A DNA stretch of 64,000 bases from DASPFV01 sp035620975 (GCA_035620975.1 DASPFV010000221.1:12885-76884); one strand, 5' to 3'; positions 40,709-49,850 are shown, counted from the first letter of the stretch. Numbers and translations: made by a program. The notes: a model not told the origin generated them from the sequence alone.

Positions 40709-42373
40709 CTACCGCTCGTTGCCACCGCGGGCAGGCCGGTTGCGCGACAACTCCGTGAGCCTGATTGCGTCGGGGAACTGCTGGAGGGCAAACTGCGCCT
40801 GCGGATCCTTGGCAATCAGGTTCCGGCGCGCTTCCTCGACTCCGAAGAGCGCCAGATCGATGTCGTAGCGAATCATCGCGCGGATGAACGCCTCGTCCTT
40901 CGCGAAGGCCTCCTCGTCGAGGGTAATCCGCTGCGCCTTCAGCGAGGCCCTGAAATCGGCCAGCATGGCGTCGGTCACCTCGAAGCCGCGCGCGATGCGC
41001 TTCTTGTTCCGATTGGCTGCACCGAGCCGCGTGTCACCCTCGGCCGTGAACTGATCGGCGAAGTTGGCAAACGCCTGCCGCGCGACGAGAATGCGTCCGA
41101 ACCGCGTGGGATTGAACCCCTCGACGGGCCCGACGACGAACTTGTCGGGTTCGATGCCGCCGCCGCCATAGACCTTGCGCCCCGCGTCGGTGAGCTTCAG
41201 GTCGGCTGGCGAGTGCTCGCGCTCCGCCGTCTGCTCCCGCAGCGAGTAGGTGAGGTACTCGTCGAAGGCGCCGTCCCAGGGACGCTGAATCATGCGGCCA
41301 CTGGGCGTGTAGTAGCGTCCGGTGGTCAGCGCCAGGCCGGCGTTCCCGCTGATGCGGTACACGGACTGAACGAGCGCCTTGCCGAAGGTCGTTTCACCGA
41401 CGACGAGGCCGCGGTCGTGGTCCTGAATCGCGCCCGAGACGATTTCCGACGCGCTGGCGCTGTTCCGGTTGACCAGCACCACGAGCGGCAGGTGCGTGTA
41501 CTCGCTCTCCTCGGTCGCCCGGTAGTCCTGGTTGGCGTTCTCGACCCGCCCGCGCGTATAGACGATCAGCTGCCCGCGCGGCAGGAATCTGTTCGAGACC
41601 CGGATCGCCTGCTCCAGCGGGCCGCCCGGGTTGTCGCGCAGGTCGAACACCAGGCGCTTCATCCCCTGGGCCGTCAGCGACTTGAGCGCCGCCCCCACCT
41701 CGTCGTCGGACGTCTCCGAGAAATCCCCGAGCTTGATGTAGCCAGTTTCGCGATCGATCATGAACGCGCCGCGAACGGTCGTGATGTTGACCTCGTCGCG
41801 CTCGACGGTCAGATCGATGAGGCCGTCGTACCCGCGGCGACGGAGCGAGATGTCGACGGTCGTTCCCTTCGGTCCCTTCAGACGCGCCACGGCCTGATCG
41901 CTCGTCCAGCCTTTCGCGTCCTCCATGATTTTCCGGCCCTGCGCATCCACGCCCTCGATCCGGGCGATCACGTCGAGCCGGCGCAAGCCTTTCCTGTAGG
42001 CCGGCGAACCTTCGAAGATGGACATCACGGTGATGTCGCCATCGATGACCTGAATCTGGATGCCGAGGCCGTAGTACTTGCCTTCCTGGCGTTCGCGCAG
42101 CTGCCGGTAGCTTCGGGGATCAAAGAAGCTGGAATGCGGATCGAGCGTTTTCAGCATGCCGTCAATCGCGCTGTAAACGAGCCGATCGGAGGGCACCTCG
42201 TCGACGTACTCCCGCTCGATTGCGGCCAGCGCGGACGTGAACACGCGATACTGCTGCTTGACCTCGTCCTGGGTCGCGAAGGCGCTGCCACCGAACAATC
42301 CGCCGGCGAGCGCCGAGAACAGGACGGCCAGCACGGCCGCGGGGAAGAACCGGGAACTGCGCATAGGAGCCAT
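40709..42373 (-). CDS. S41 family C-terminal processing peptidase
   Basis: Periplasmic Ser/Lys-dyad tail-specific protease of 554 residues. The signal peptide follows the start (FFPAAVLAVLFSALAGGLFGG). A PDZ domain (about 95-180, YYGLGIQIQVIDGDITVMSI) precedes the catalytic core, with the Ser in NSASASEIVSG and the Lys in GETTFGKALVQ. About 150 extra residues follow the core, including the segment LTDAGRKVYGGGGIEPD. Family members trim C-termini of envelope proteins. Two ATGs (42373, 42364) are possible starts. It is divergent from tatA with about 130 nt between. Confidence 0.91.
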   Translation of the reverse strand: MAPMRSSRFFPAAVLAVLFSALAGGLFGGSAFATQDEVKQQYRVFTSALAAIEREYVDEVPSDRLVYSAIDGMLKTLDPHSSFFDPRSYRQLRERQEGKYYGLGIQIQVIDGDITVMSIFEGSPAYRKGLRRLDVIARIEGVDAQGRKIMEDAKGWTSDQAVARLKGPKGTTVDISLRRRGYDGLIDLTVERDEVNITTVRGAFMIDRETGYIKLGDFSETSDDEVGAALKSLTAQGMKRLVFDLRDNPGGPLEQAIRVSNRFLPRGQLIVYTRGRVENANQDYRATEESEYTHLPLVVLVNRNSASASEIVSGAIQDHDRGLVVGETTFGKALVQSVYRISGNAGLALTTGRYYTPSGRMIQRPWDGAFDEYLTYSLREQTAEREHSPADLKLTDAGRKVYGGGGIEPDKFVVGPVEGFNPTRFGRILVARQAFANFADQFTAEGDTRLGAANRNKKRIARGFEVTDAMLADFRASLKAQRITLDEEAFAKDEAFIRAMIRYDIDLALFGVEEARRNLIAKDPQAQFALQQFPDAIRLTELSRNRPARGGNER

Positions 42374-42431
42374 CGTAACAGACCAAGTGTCGCGCCCGCA
42401 ACGAGTTCGGGGCGAGAGCGGGGATTCCTGG

Positions 42432-42461
42432 TTGACCCCCGGCGCGGGGGGTTCCTATAAT
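42432..42461 (+). promoter_or_regulatory. Sigma-70-like promoter of tatA-tatC
   Basis: TTGACC (42432-42437) and a perfect TATAAT (42456-42461) with 18-nt spacing, the best promoter seen in the window. Initiation near 42468 leaves a leader of about 38 nt before tatA. Confidence 0.75.
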
Positions 42462-42505
42462 GGACATCAGCACCGGCAACTGCCAGATTTGCCAAGGATT
42501 AGCAT

Positions 42506-42805
42506 ATGTTCGGTCCCATCGGAATGCCCGAGCTGGTGGTCATCATGGTGATCGCGCTCATCATCTTCGGGCCACGCAAGCTGCCCGAGCTGGGACGATC
42601 CCTTGGGAAGAGCCTGGGCGAGTTCAAGCGCGCCTCGAACGAGCTGCGCAGCACCCTGGACGAGGAGATCCGCCTCGAAGAACAGCGGGCTGATCAGCAG
42701 GCGGCCGAACAGCGGATGAAGGATACCGTCCGCGCGGCCGAGGCCCCGCCCGCCACACCCGTCGAGCCCGACGCATCGATACCGCGACAGACCGGGAACG
42801 CCTAG
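42506..42805 (+). CDS. tatA: Sec-independent translocase subunit TatA/TatB
   Basis: Twin-arginine export pore component, 99 residues. A single N-terminal helix (IGMPELVVIMVIALIIFGP) leads into the hinge Phe-Gly-Pro and the amphipathic helix (RKLPELGRSLGKSLGEFKRA), then an acidic Gln/Glu-rich tail. FGPIGMPELV at the very start and the Glu in PEL resemble TatB; the FGPRKLPELGRSLG hinge fits TatA, and only one TatA/B gene is present here. It lies 6 nt before tatC. A Tat substrate (the asparaginase-family protein) is encoded at 4.5-5.6 kb. Confidence 0.9.
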   Translation: MFGPIGMPELVVIMVIALIIFGPRKLPELGRSLGKSLGEFKRASNELRSTLDEEIRLEEQRADQQAAEQRMKDTVRAAEAPPATPVEPDASIPRQTGNA

Positions 42806-42811
42806 TCCCCG

Positions 42812-43636
42812 ATGGCCCTCGTGCCGTTTCCCTCAGCGTCGCCGGCCCGCGATCCGGACGACTACGATCCGTACGCCGACCCGGACCAGGACGAGCTCGA
42901 CGCAAGCGGCGCGAAAATGTCGTTTCTGGAGCACCTCGACGAGCTCCGGAAACGGCTGATCGCGTGCGTGTACGGACTCATCGTCGGTTGCGCGATCTCG
43001 TTCATCTTCGTGGGGCGCACGCAGGAGTTCATCCTGCTGCCGTTGTACCAGCTGATGCCCCACGGTACGAAGTTCATGTATACCGCGCCAACGGAGGGCT
43101 TCATGCTGATGATGAAGCTCGGGGCGCTCGGCGGACTGTTCATCGCCCTCCCGTTCATCGTCTTCCAGCTCTGGCTCTTCATCGCCCCGGGACTGTACGC
43201 GAACGAAAAGCGCTTCGCCGTGCCGTTCGTGCTCCTCGGCACGGTGTTCTTTCTCTCCGGCGCCGCCTTCTCGCATTACATCGCGTTCCCGTTCACCTGG
43301 AAGTTCTTTCTCGGCTTCGAAACGCAATACCTCGAGTTCCGCCCGAAAATCTCCGACGTCTTCTCGCTGTGGGTGAAGATGCTGCTGGCCTTCGGCGTCA
43401 TCTTCCAGATGCCGACGATTGTGTTCTTCCTCGCGAAGATGGGCGTCGTGACCGCGCGGTTCCTGATCCGGCACACGAAGTATGCCGTGCTCGTGATCTT
43501 CATCCTCGGTGCGGTCCTGAGCCCGGGCACGGACGTCGTCTCACAGGCGCTGATGGCCGGACCGATGCTGGTGCTCTACGTGCTGAGCATCGGGATCGCC
43601 TGGATGTTCCAGAAGCGGCCACGCGCTGACGAGTAA
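42812..43636 (+). CDS. tatC: Sec-independent translocase subunit TatC
   Basis: Twin-arginine signal receptor, 274 residues. After a charged N-terminal stretch (about 1-30, acidic) comes the conserved LEHLDELRKRLI, then six membrane helices; the periplasmic loop has FMLMMKLGALGGLFIALPF. The conserved Glu of FEFRP is represented by YLEFRPKISDVFSLW. The N-terminal acidic extension (DPDDYDPYADPDQDELD) is longer than usual. Translation is coupled to tatA by a 6-nt gap. Confidence 0.94.
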   Translation: MALVPFPSASPARDPDDYDPYADPDQDELDASGAKMSFLEHLDELRKRLIACVYGLIVGCAISFIFVGRTQEFILLPLYQLMPHGTKFMYTAPTEGFMLMMKLGALGGLFIALPFIVFQLWLFIAPGLYANEKRFAVPFVLLGTVFFLSGAAFSHYIAFPFTWKFFLGFETQYLEFRPKISDVFSLWVKMLLAFGVIFQMPTIVFFLAKMGVVTARFLIRHTKYAVLVIFILGAVLSPGTDVVSQALMAGPMLVLYVLSIGIAWMFQKRPRADE

Positions 43637-43899
43637 GCCACGGTTGCACGGTTTTTCACGGAATCGGCGCACCCGGGGGGATCCGGGATGTTCCCGCTTG
43701 ACCCCGGGGCCCACGCATCCGATATTTCGGGGAACCCACGAGGATGCGGGGGGCTGCCGCGCGCGGAAGCCCTCCACCTCTGCCGGCGGCACGGAATAGG
43801 CCGGAAATGGGGCCCTCCCGGACGGTTGCACAGAACTGCACGCCGGCACGGTACGTGCGTCGAAAGAACGTAGTAACAGCTTGTTATACTGTCAACGTC
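43637..43899. other. 263-nt intergenic region upstream of the OmpA-family gene
   Basis: No gene is supported. It contains the inverted repeat CGCATCC/GGATGCG around a 20-nt loop near 43710-43745, two copies of CGGTTGCAC near its ends, and a short GCACG/CGTGC hairpin. I compared it by eye with c-di-GMP and cobalamin riboswitch consensus strings and found no match. Confidence 0.4.
43885..43890 (+). promoter_or_regulatory. -10 box (TATACT) 9 nt before the OmpA-family ATG
   Basis: TATACT in the context TTGTTATACT, then nine bases and ATG at 43900. Predicted leader of about 3 nt, so effectively leaderless. No purine-rich ribosome site is present. Confidence 0.45.
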
Positions 43900-45594
43900 A
43901 TGTCTACGAACAGGACTCTTCTCGCCGTAACGAGCCTGGCTGCCGTCCTGCTCTCGGTCATCCAGCCGGCTCACGCCCAGACCACCGCCGCCCAGGCGCC
44001 CGCGCCGCAGGCTGCCGCCGCTCCCGCGGAGACACGGCCGGCCACGACGACCAACATGGGCGACACCGGTCTGTGGTTCGTTCCTACAGGTGAAATCCTG
44101 CCCGATCGGCGCTGGTCGTTCAGCGTCTATCGGGTGAACTTCGACTACGAGCAGGGGTTCACCGACGTCTCCGAGTTCCCGGTCACGTTTGCCGTCGGCC
44201 TGCGCGACCGCGTGGAAATCTTCGGCTCCTGGTCGGTCGTGACCCGCGTGGATCGCGACGTCCGTCCGCTCTTCTCGCCGTCGACGGCGACCGCCACGGC
44301 CGCGGGGGGCGTCGCCAATCGTTATCCGTTCGTGAACGACGGCTGGTCCGGGAGCAAGGTCGGCGACTTCTGGGTCGGAGGCAAGTTCAATATCACGTCC
44401 GAGTATCAGCAGGCGCCGGCCGCCTTTGCCGTCCGCGCCATGGCGAAGCTGCCCACCGGCGACCAGGATGCCGGAGCCGGGACGGGCAGCGCAGATTTCG
44501 CCTTCGACGGGATCGTCAGCAAGGAGATCAACCAGCGCGTCGAGCTTTCCGGCTTCGGCGGCTATATCTTCCGCAGCGATCCTGACGAGTTCGATCTTCT
44601 GAACGGATTCCGCTGGGGGTTTGGCGCCGGATTCCCCACGCGGCGGAACCTGCGGCTCACCGCCGAGCTGCACGGGGAGGCCTACTCCGGCGATACCGTG
44701 GACGCCGAGGGGCCAACGGTGCTTCCACCGAGCTCGCCGCAGTCGAGCCCCGTGAACGCGTCGGTTGGGCTCACCTGGCTCAGTGCCCGCGGGATCTTCG
44801 CAGGCGCCGGCATCAACTGGAACTTCAATCACAACTCCCGCGGAGACTTCGGCGACTTCACCGACGAGACCGGCGACGTGCTGGGCTTCCAGTTCCGGAT
44901 CGGGTACCACCCCGGCGTGCGGGTTTACGTGCCGCCGCCCCCGCCGCCGCCCCCGCCGCCACCGCCGCCGCAGAACCGGCCGCCGACGGTGACCGCCCGC
45001 TGCGAACCGTGCACGGTGGAAGTGGGCCGCACGTCGACAGTCACGGCCGACGCGTCCGATCCCGACGGCGACACGCTGACCTACCAGTGGAACGCGCCGG
45101 CCGGCACTTTCACGCGGGCGACCGATCGCCAGACGCCCTGGACGGCCCCGATGCAGGAGGGCCCGGTGCAGGTGACCGTCTGCGTCGACGACGGCAAGGG
45201 CGGGCGCGCCTGCGACGACGTCACCATCCAGGTGATCCGGCCGGCGGTGAAGGAGTTCGTGTTCGAGGACGTGCACTTCGACTTCGATCGCTACTCGCTC
45301 CGGCCGGAAGCCGTGCGGGCGCTGGACGAGGCCATCAAGACTCTGCAGGAGAACCCCGAGCTCCGCATCGAGGTCGAAGGTCACACCTGCAACATCGGCA
45401 CGGCCGAATACAACCTGGCCCTCGGCGAGCGGCGCGCCAACGCCGTCCGCGACTACCTCACCAGCCGCGGCATCGGAGCCGATCGGCTGCGGACGGTCAG
45501 TTACGGCGAGGAGCGGCCGAAGCACGACAACGCCCGCGAGGAAACGCGGCGGCTGAACCGCCGCGCGGCGATGATCGTCCGGTTGCAGCGCTGA
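43900..45594 (+). CDS. OmpA-family outer-membrane protein with Pro-tract and PKD-like domain
   Basis: A 564-residue envelope protein. The signal peptide (residues 1-27, ends AHAQT) is followed by a beta-strand-rich region (about 50-340) that probably forms a barrel. Thirteen consecutive Pro codons follow (44932-44970), then a PKD/Ig-like domain with DASDPDGDTLTYQWNAP. The C-terminal OmpA peptidoglycan-binding domain has FEDVHFDFDRYSLRPEA and VEGHTCNIGTAEYNLALGERRA. It anchors the outer membrane to peptidoglycan. The ATG at 43900 begins the signal peptide and is preceded by TATACT. A strong terminator follows. Confidence 0.88.
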   Translation: MSTNRTLLAVTSLAAVLLSVIQPAHAQTTAAQAPAPQAAAAPAETRPATTTNMGDTGLWFVPTGEILPDRRWSFSVYRVNFDYEQGFTDVSEFPVTFAVGLRDRVEIFGSWSVVTRVDRDVRPLFSPSTATATAAGGVANRYPFVNDGWSGSKVGDFWVGGKFNITSEYQQAPAAFAVRAMAKLPTGDQDAGAGTGSADFAFDGIVSKEINQRVELSGFGGYIFRSDPDEFDLLNGFRWGFGAGFPTRRNLRLTAELHGEAYSGDTVDAEGPTVLPPSSPQSSPVNASVGLTWLSARGIFAGAGINWNFNHNSRGDFGDFTDETGDVLGFQFRIGYHPGVRVYVPPPPPPPPPPPPPQNRPPTVTARCEPCTVEVGRTSTVTADASDPDGDTLTYQWNAPAGTFTRATDRQTPWTAPMQEGPVQVTVCVDDGKGGRACDDVTIQVIRPAVKEFVFEDVHFDFDRYSLRPEAVRALDEAIKTLQENPELRIEVEGHTCNIGTAEYNLALGERRANAVRDYLTSRGIGADRLRTVSYGEERPKHDNAREETRRLNRRAAMIVRLQR

Positions 45595-45621
45595 ACGCGC
45601 GCCCGCCTTCGATCCCGAGAC

Positions 45622-45659
45622 GGCGCCAGCACTCTCGGTGTGCTGGCGCCGGGCTTTTT
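45622..45659 (+). terminator. Rho-independent terminator after the OmpA-family gene
   Basis: An 11-bp perfect stem (GGCGCCAGCAC with GTGCTGGCGCC), 7-nt loop TCTCGGT, then GGGCTTTTT. It lies 28 nt after the stop codon. Confidence 0.88.
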
Positions 45660-45745
45660 CCCGGCGCTGGCGTCACCTCCCGTCTCGCGCACGCAGCCCG
45701 GCGGCGACGCGGAACTCCCATCCAGCCGGCGGCGTTCAGTCGCGC

Positions 45746-45751
45746 TACAAT
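45746..45751 (+). promoter_or_regulatory. -10 box (TACAAT) before the HEAT-like gene
   Basis: TACAAT 12 nt before the ATG at 45764; the predicted leader is about 6 nt. A -35 is not obvious. Confidence 0.4.
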
Positions 45752-45763
45752 CCGCCCCACACC

Positions 45764-46846
45764 ATGGTCATCAAGGCGTCGTCCGCAGCCGAGATCCGCA
45801 CGCTGCTCGGGCATCTCCAGTCAGCGGATCCCGTCAGGCGCGCCGGCGCGGCGGCGCGCCTGGGTGTGATCGGCGCGCGGGCCGTGGACCGGCTGATCGC
45901 CTTGTACGACGCGACTGCCGACGTGCACACCCGCCTGGCTGTCCTGCAGACGCTGGAAGCGATTCAGGACCCGCGATCCGGAGCACTGGCCGGTCGGGCG
46001 TTGCAGCATGGTCCTGAGCTGGGCGGAGCTGCCGCGGGAGTCCTGCGGGGTTTGCTCGACGCCGAAGACGGGCGGACCGCCGCGCAGGCGCTCGACGCGC
46101 TGGTCGCGGCGGCGCTCGATCGACGGCTCGACCGGACCACCCGGGTCGCTGCGTGGCAGGCGCTGCAGGCGTGCGCGGAGCCGGTGCGCGCGCCCGTCGC
46201 CGCGGCCCTCCGGGCAGATCCGGACGATATCGGGAGTCTGCGGCCCGGAGGCGATCCTGAGTCAGCGGCCCGGGAGGCGCTGTGGACTGACGCGTTGGCA
46301 GGTCGCCTGCCGGTCAGCCCGGCCCCGCTGCACGCGATCGTGTCGGCGTACGCGCCACAGGCAGCGCTGGGCGCGCTCCGGCGCCTGGTGGACGCGATCC
46401 GGCGGCGCGAAGCCGGGGAGGCGGATGCGGCAGGATGGATGGGGGTACGAGGCTCGCTGCACCAGGCGCTCGCGGTCCGCGGAAGCCGCGTCGCGCTCTA
46501 CGATCTCCGCGAGACCGTTGAACGGTCGCGGGCGCCCCTGCCGCCGTCGTTCCTGCCGGCGCTGCAGACGCTGGGCGACGCCTCCTGCCTCGAGGACCTG
46601 GCCGCCGCCTGGGCGCAGGCACCGGCCGCCGAACAGGTCTGGCGCGGCCAGCTCGCGGCCGCAATCCGGGTCATTGCCAGGCGCGAACGCGTGACGCGCC
46701 GCCATCGCGTGGCCCGCCGCCTGGCCGTCCGCTGGCCAGGCGCGCTGCGCGCCGCGGGCCTGGACGCCGAGCCGCACATCAGTACGCCTTCGCAAACCAG
46801 GCTTCGACCGACGAAGCCTGCCCGCAGCGCACGCAGGTCCCCGTGA
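45764..46846 (+). CDS. HEAT/Armadillo-repeat-like protein, function unknown
   Basis: A 360-residue all-helical protein. Repeated helical pairs of HEAT-like character run from residue about 8 (SADPVRRAGAAARLGVIG; DVHTRLAVLQTLEAIQDPRS; RTAAQALDALVAAALDRR) to about 310, ending in an Arg-rich tail. There is no signal peptide, so it is cytoplasmic, probably a protein-protein scaffold. The final 68 nt overlap the 3' end of the convergent proS, and the last 22 residues look like a by-product of that overlap. The ATG at 45764 follows a TACAAT box. Confidence 0.72.
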   Translation: MVIKASSAAEIRTLLGHLQSADPVRRAGAAARLGVIGARAVDRLIALYDATADVHTRLAVLQTLEAIQDPRSGALAGRALQHGPELGGAAAGVLRGLLDAEDGRTAAQALDALVAAALDRRLDRTTRVAAWQALQACAEPVRAPVAAALRADPDDIGSLRPGGDPESAAREALWTDALAGRLPVSPAPLHAIVSAYAPQAALGALRRLVDAIRRREAGEADAAGWMGVRGSLHQALAVRGSRVALYDLRETVERSRAPLPPSFLPALQTLGDASCLEDLAAAWAQAPAAEQVWRGQLAAAIRVIARRERVTRRHRVARRLAVRWPGALRAAGLDAEPHISTPSQTRLRPTKPARSARRSP

Positions 46847-48275
46847 CGCGCTCCGAGCCGAACGGGATGTTGCGCAGGGTCGCCTGCGTGTCGGTCTTGA
46901 TCTGCGCTTCGCAGGCGCCGCTGCCGCACCAGCCCGCAATCACGAACCCCGGACGGCCTTCCATGGCGGCTTTGAACTCCTCGTACGTCACCGCGCGGGT
47001 CGTGTGCTCCTCGCGGAACGTGACCGCCCGTCGCAGCAGCGCGGCCTGAATCTCGTCGAGCAGGCCGACGATTCGTAGTGGCAGACCGTCCATGGGCGTG
47101 GGGAGCTTCTCGCGGGTATCACGACGAGCGAGCAGCACCTGCGACTTCTCGATGTCTTTCGGCCCGATCTCGAGTCGGAGCGGCACGCCGCGGAGCTCCC
47201 ACTCGGCGAACTTCCAGCCCGGGGTATATGCCTCGCGATCGTCGAGCATGACGCGAATCCCCTGCGCGACCAGCGCGTCGCGAATCTCGCAGGCTCTGGG
47301 CAGCACCGTCTCCTGCCAGTTGCCGCGCGGGATCGGCACGATGACGACCTGGTACGGCGCGACCCGGGGCGGGAGCACGAGGCCACTGTCGTCGCCATGC
47401 GTCATGATGACCCCGCCGACGAGCCGGGTGGAGACACCCCACGACGTGGTCCAGGCGTGCTGCAGCGTCTTGTCGCGTCCCTGGAACTGGATGTCGAAGG
47501 CCCGCGCGAAGTTCTGACCCAGGTTGTGGGACGTGCCCGCCTGCAGGGCGCGCCCGTCGCGCATCAGGCCTTCGATCGAGTACGTCTTGGATGCCCCGGC
47601 AAACTTCTCGCTTTCGCTCTTCTGCCCGTCGACGACGGGCATCGCGAGCTCCCGCTCGGCGAAGTCCTTGTAGAGGCCGAGAATCCGGAGCGTCTCTTCC
47701 TGCGCTTCGGCCTCGGTCTCGTGCGCGGTGTGCCCTTCCTGCCAGAGGAACTCGGTCGTGCGGAGAAACGGCCGCGTGACCTTCTCCCACCGCACGACGT
47801 TCGCCCACTGGTTGATCAGGACCGGCAGATCGCGCCAGGACTGGATCCACTTGGCATAGAGCGTCCCGATGATCGCTTCCGAGGTCGGGCGGACCACCAG
47901 CGGCTCGGCCAGCTCCTCGTCGCCGCCGCGCGTCACCCAGGCCACCTGCGGAGCGAATCCCTCGACGTGCTCCTTCTCCTTCATCAACAGGCTGGACGGA
48001 ATGAAGAGGGGGAAGTACGCGTTGACGTGTCCGGTTGCCTTGAAGCGGCGATCGAGGGCCTGCTGCATCAGCTCCCAGATGGCGTATCCATACGGCCGGA
48101 TCGCCATGCAGCCCTTGACCTCCGTGTAATCGGCGAGCTCCGCGCGCCGCACCACATCGAGGTACCAGCGGGAGAAATCCTCCGATTGCGGCGTGATCTC
48201 GGTCACGAGCTTGTCCGTCTCTTTCTCCTTGCCGCCGGCCGCGCGCTTCGCGGGTCCAGCCACCTGATCAGCCAT
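46779..48275 (-). CDS. proS: Proline--tRNA ligase, archaeal/eukaryotic type
   Basis: Charges tRNA-Pro. The 498-residue enzyme is of the ProS type 3 (archaeal/eukaryote-like) form. It lacks the bacterial editing insertion and has the C-terminal zinc-binding-type domain with Cys in GWCGSGACE and TCVRCGQ, ending in the terminal Tyr (AKAY) typical of this type. Motif 2 (FLRTTEFLWQEGHTAH) and motif 3-like GTSHNLGQNFARAFDI are visible. The type occurs in scattered bacterial groups. Its 3' end overlaps the convergent HEAT gene by 68 nt; nadB is 6 nt upstream. Confidence 0.94.
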   Translation of the reverse strand: MADQVAGPAKRAAGGKEKETDKLVTEITPQSEDFSRWYLDVVRRAELADYTEVKGCMAIRPYGYAIWELMQQALDRRFKATGHVNAYFPLFIPSSLLMKEKEHVEGFAPQVAWVTRGGDEELAEPLVVRPTSEAIIGTLYAKWIQSWRDLPVLINQWANVVRWEKVTRPFLRTTEFLWQEGHTAHETEAEAQEETLRILGLYKDFAERELAMPVVDGQKSESEKFAGASKTYSIEGLMRDGRALQAGTSHNLGQNFARAFDIQFQGRDKTLQHAWTTSWGVSTRLVGGVIMTHGDDSGLVLPPRVAPYQVVIVPIPRGNWQETVLPRACEIRDALVAQGIRVMLDDREAYTPGWKFAEWELRGVPLRLEIGPKDIEKSQVLLARRDTREKLPTPMDGLPLRIVGLLDEIQAALLRRAVTFREEHTTRAVTYEEFKAAMEGRPGFVIAGWCGSGACEAQIKTDTQATLRNIPFGSERVTGTCVRCGQASSVEAWFAKAY

Positions 48276-48281
48276 CGCGTC

Positions 48282-49850
48282 TCACCTGCCCTCACCGCGG
48301 TCGCCGCGGGATTCCGCTACCCGACGGTTCCAGTGTATATCGTCGCGTACGGGATAATCCGTGCGGTAGTGCGCACCGCGGCTCTCGTGCCGACGCAGCG
48401 CCGCGCGGGCGATCAGCCAGCCGACGGTCAGCACGCTGGCGGCGCGCCACTCGGCAGGATGCGGCGGACCGCCGGCGCGCAGACGGTCGTCGAGCGCACG
48501 CCACGCGGGATCCAGCACCGCCAGCGCGGTTTCCAGCCCGGCCCGATCCCGGAACAGCCCGACATTGGTCCACATCAGCGCCTGCACCGCCTCGACCGCC
48601 GGCAGCCCGATGGGCGCCGCGAGGCCCGACGGCGACCGCGCTGCGGTTGCTTCTCCGCCGGTCCGTTCGACGCCCGAAGCTTTCATGGCCCGGCCGGCCC
48701 GCGCGCCGAAGACGAGTCCTTCGAGCAGAGAGTTGCTCGCCAGCCTGTTCGCGCCGTGGACCCCCGTGCAGGCCACCTCCCCCGCGGCAAACAGGCCCGG
48801 GACGGTCGTCCGCCCGTCGAGGTCCGTGACGACCCCGCCCATGATGTAGTGGGCCGCCGGTCCTACGGGGATGCGATCGCTCGCCAGGTCGAGGTCGGCC
48901 TGTCGGCACGCCGCCGAGATCAGCGGGAAGCGCCGGTGCACGAACGCCGGGTCGAGATGCGCCAGCGACAGGTAGATTGGGCGGCCCGTCTCCTCGGCCT
49001 CGCGCACGATCCCGCGGGCGACGCGGTCGCGGGGGGCCAGATCGCCTGCGGGGTCGCGGCGCAACATGAACCGCTCCCCCCTGTCGTTCAGGAGGACGGC
49101 GCCCTCGCCCCGCAGCGCTTCCGAGAGCAGGAACCGGGGCTGCCCCGGCACCTTGAGCGCCGTCGGGTGGAACTGCACGAACTCCATGTCGGCGACGCGC
49201 GCCCCGGCCCGGTAGGCGACCGCCACGCCGTCGCCGGTGGCGACGGGGGGATTCGTCGTCTCGCTGTAGACCTGTCCGGCTCCGCCCGTGGCCAGCAGGA
49301 CGGCCTGCGCGCGGGCGCTCTCGATCGTGCCGTCGTCGAGCAGGAAGCGGACGCCGACGCAGCGGCCGTCCTCGACGATGAGGTCGATCACGCGCGCGTG
49401 ATCGCACGTGGTCACCTCCGGGAGCGCCGAGACGCGGGACCAGAGCAGGCGCGCGATCTCGCGTCCCGTGGCGTCGCGTGCGTGGAGCACGCGACGGGCA
49501 CTGTGCGCCCCCTCGATGGCCAGGGCAGGCTCGCCATCATCCGTGCGATCGAACCCGACGCCCCAGTCGAGCAGCTCGCGGACGTACTGCGGTCCTTCCT
49601 CGGCGAGCACCTGCACCGCGCGCGGATCGCACAGGCCGTCGCCTGCGGCGATGGTGTCGGAGGCGTGCCGCGCTGGTGAGTCGTCCGGGCCGACGGCCGC
49701 CGCGATCCCGCCCTGCGCGTACCCGGTGTTCCCCTCGCGGGGATCGGCTTTCGTGACGATCAGCACGCGGCCGGAGCCGCCCAGTTCCGCCGCGGCCCGA
49801 AGGCCGGCGATGCCGCTGCCGATGATGAGGAAGTCCGCGCGCCGCTCCAC
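48282..49850 (-). CDS. nadB: L-aspartate oxidase
   Basis: First enzyme of de novo NAD synthesis, oxidising L-aspartate to iminoaspartate with FAD. The 522-residue protein has the FAD P-loop GSGIAGLRAA, the capping-domain motif GNTGYAQGGIAAAVG, and active-site elements HAR (ARRVLHARDATGREI), PTALKVPG and HGANRLASNSLLEGLVFG. The HGANRLASNSLLEGLVFGARAG run separates NadB from succinate dehydrogenase. GTG start at 49850 with AGGAG 4 nt upstream. It is divergent from aroB, with 66 nt between. Confidence 0.93.
   Translation of the reverse strand: MERRADFLIIGSGIAGLRAAAELGGSGRVLIVTKADPREGNTGYAQGGIAAAVGPDDSPARHASDTIAAGDGLCDPRAVQVLAEEGPQYVRELLDWGVGFDRTDDGEPALAIEGAHSARRVLHARDATGREIARLLWSRVSALPEVTTCDHARVIDLIVEDGRCVGVRFLLDDGTIESARAQAVLLATGGAGQVYSETTNPPVATGDGVAVAYRAGARVADMEFVQFHPTALKVPGQPRFLLSEALRGEGAVLLNDRGERFMLRRDPAGDLAPRDRVARGIVREAEETGRPIYLSLAHLDPAFVHRRFPLISAACRQADLDLASDRIPVGPAAHYIMGGVVTDLDGRTTVPGLFAAGEVACTGVHGANRLASNSLLEGLVFGARAGRAMKASGVERTGGEATAARSPSGLAAPIGLPAVEAVQALMWTNVGLFRDRAGLETALAVLDPAWRALDDRLRAGGPPHPAEWRAASVLTVGWLIARAALRRHESRGAHYRTDYPVRDDIHWNRRVAESRGDRGEGR

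Noticed and set aside
43637..43899. Possible riboswitch before the OmpA-family gene
   Set aside because: Inverted repeats are present but no c-di-GMP, cobalamin or other consensus string could be matched by eye.
47397..49679. 760-codon plus-strand frame opposite proS and nadB
   Set aside because: Spans two genes on the other strand with no domain content; shadow.
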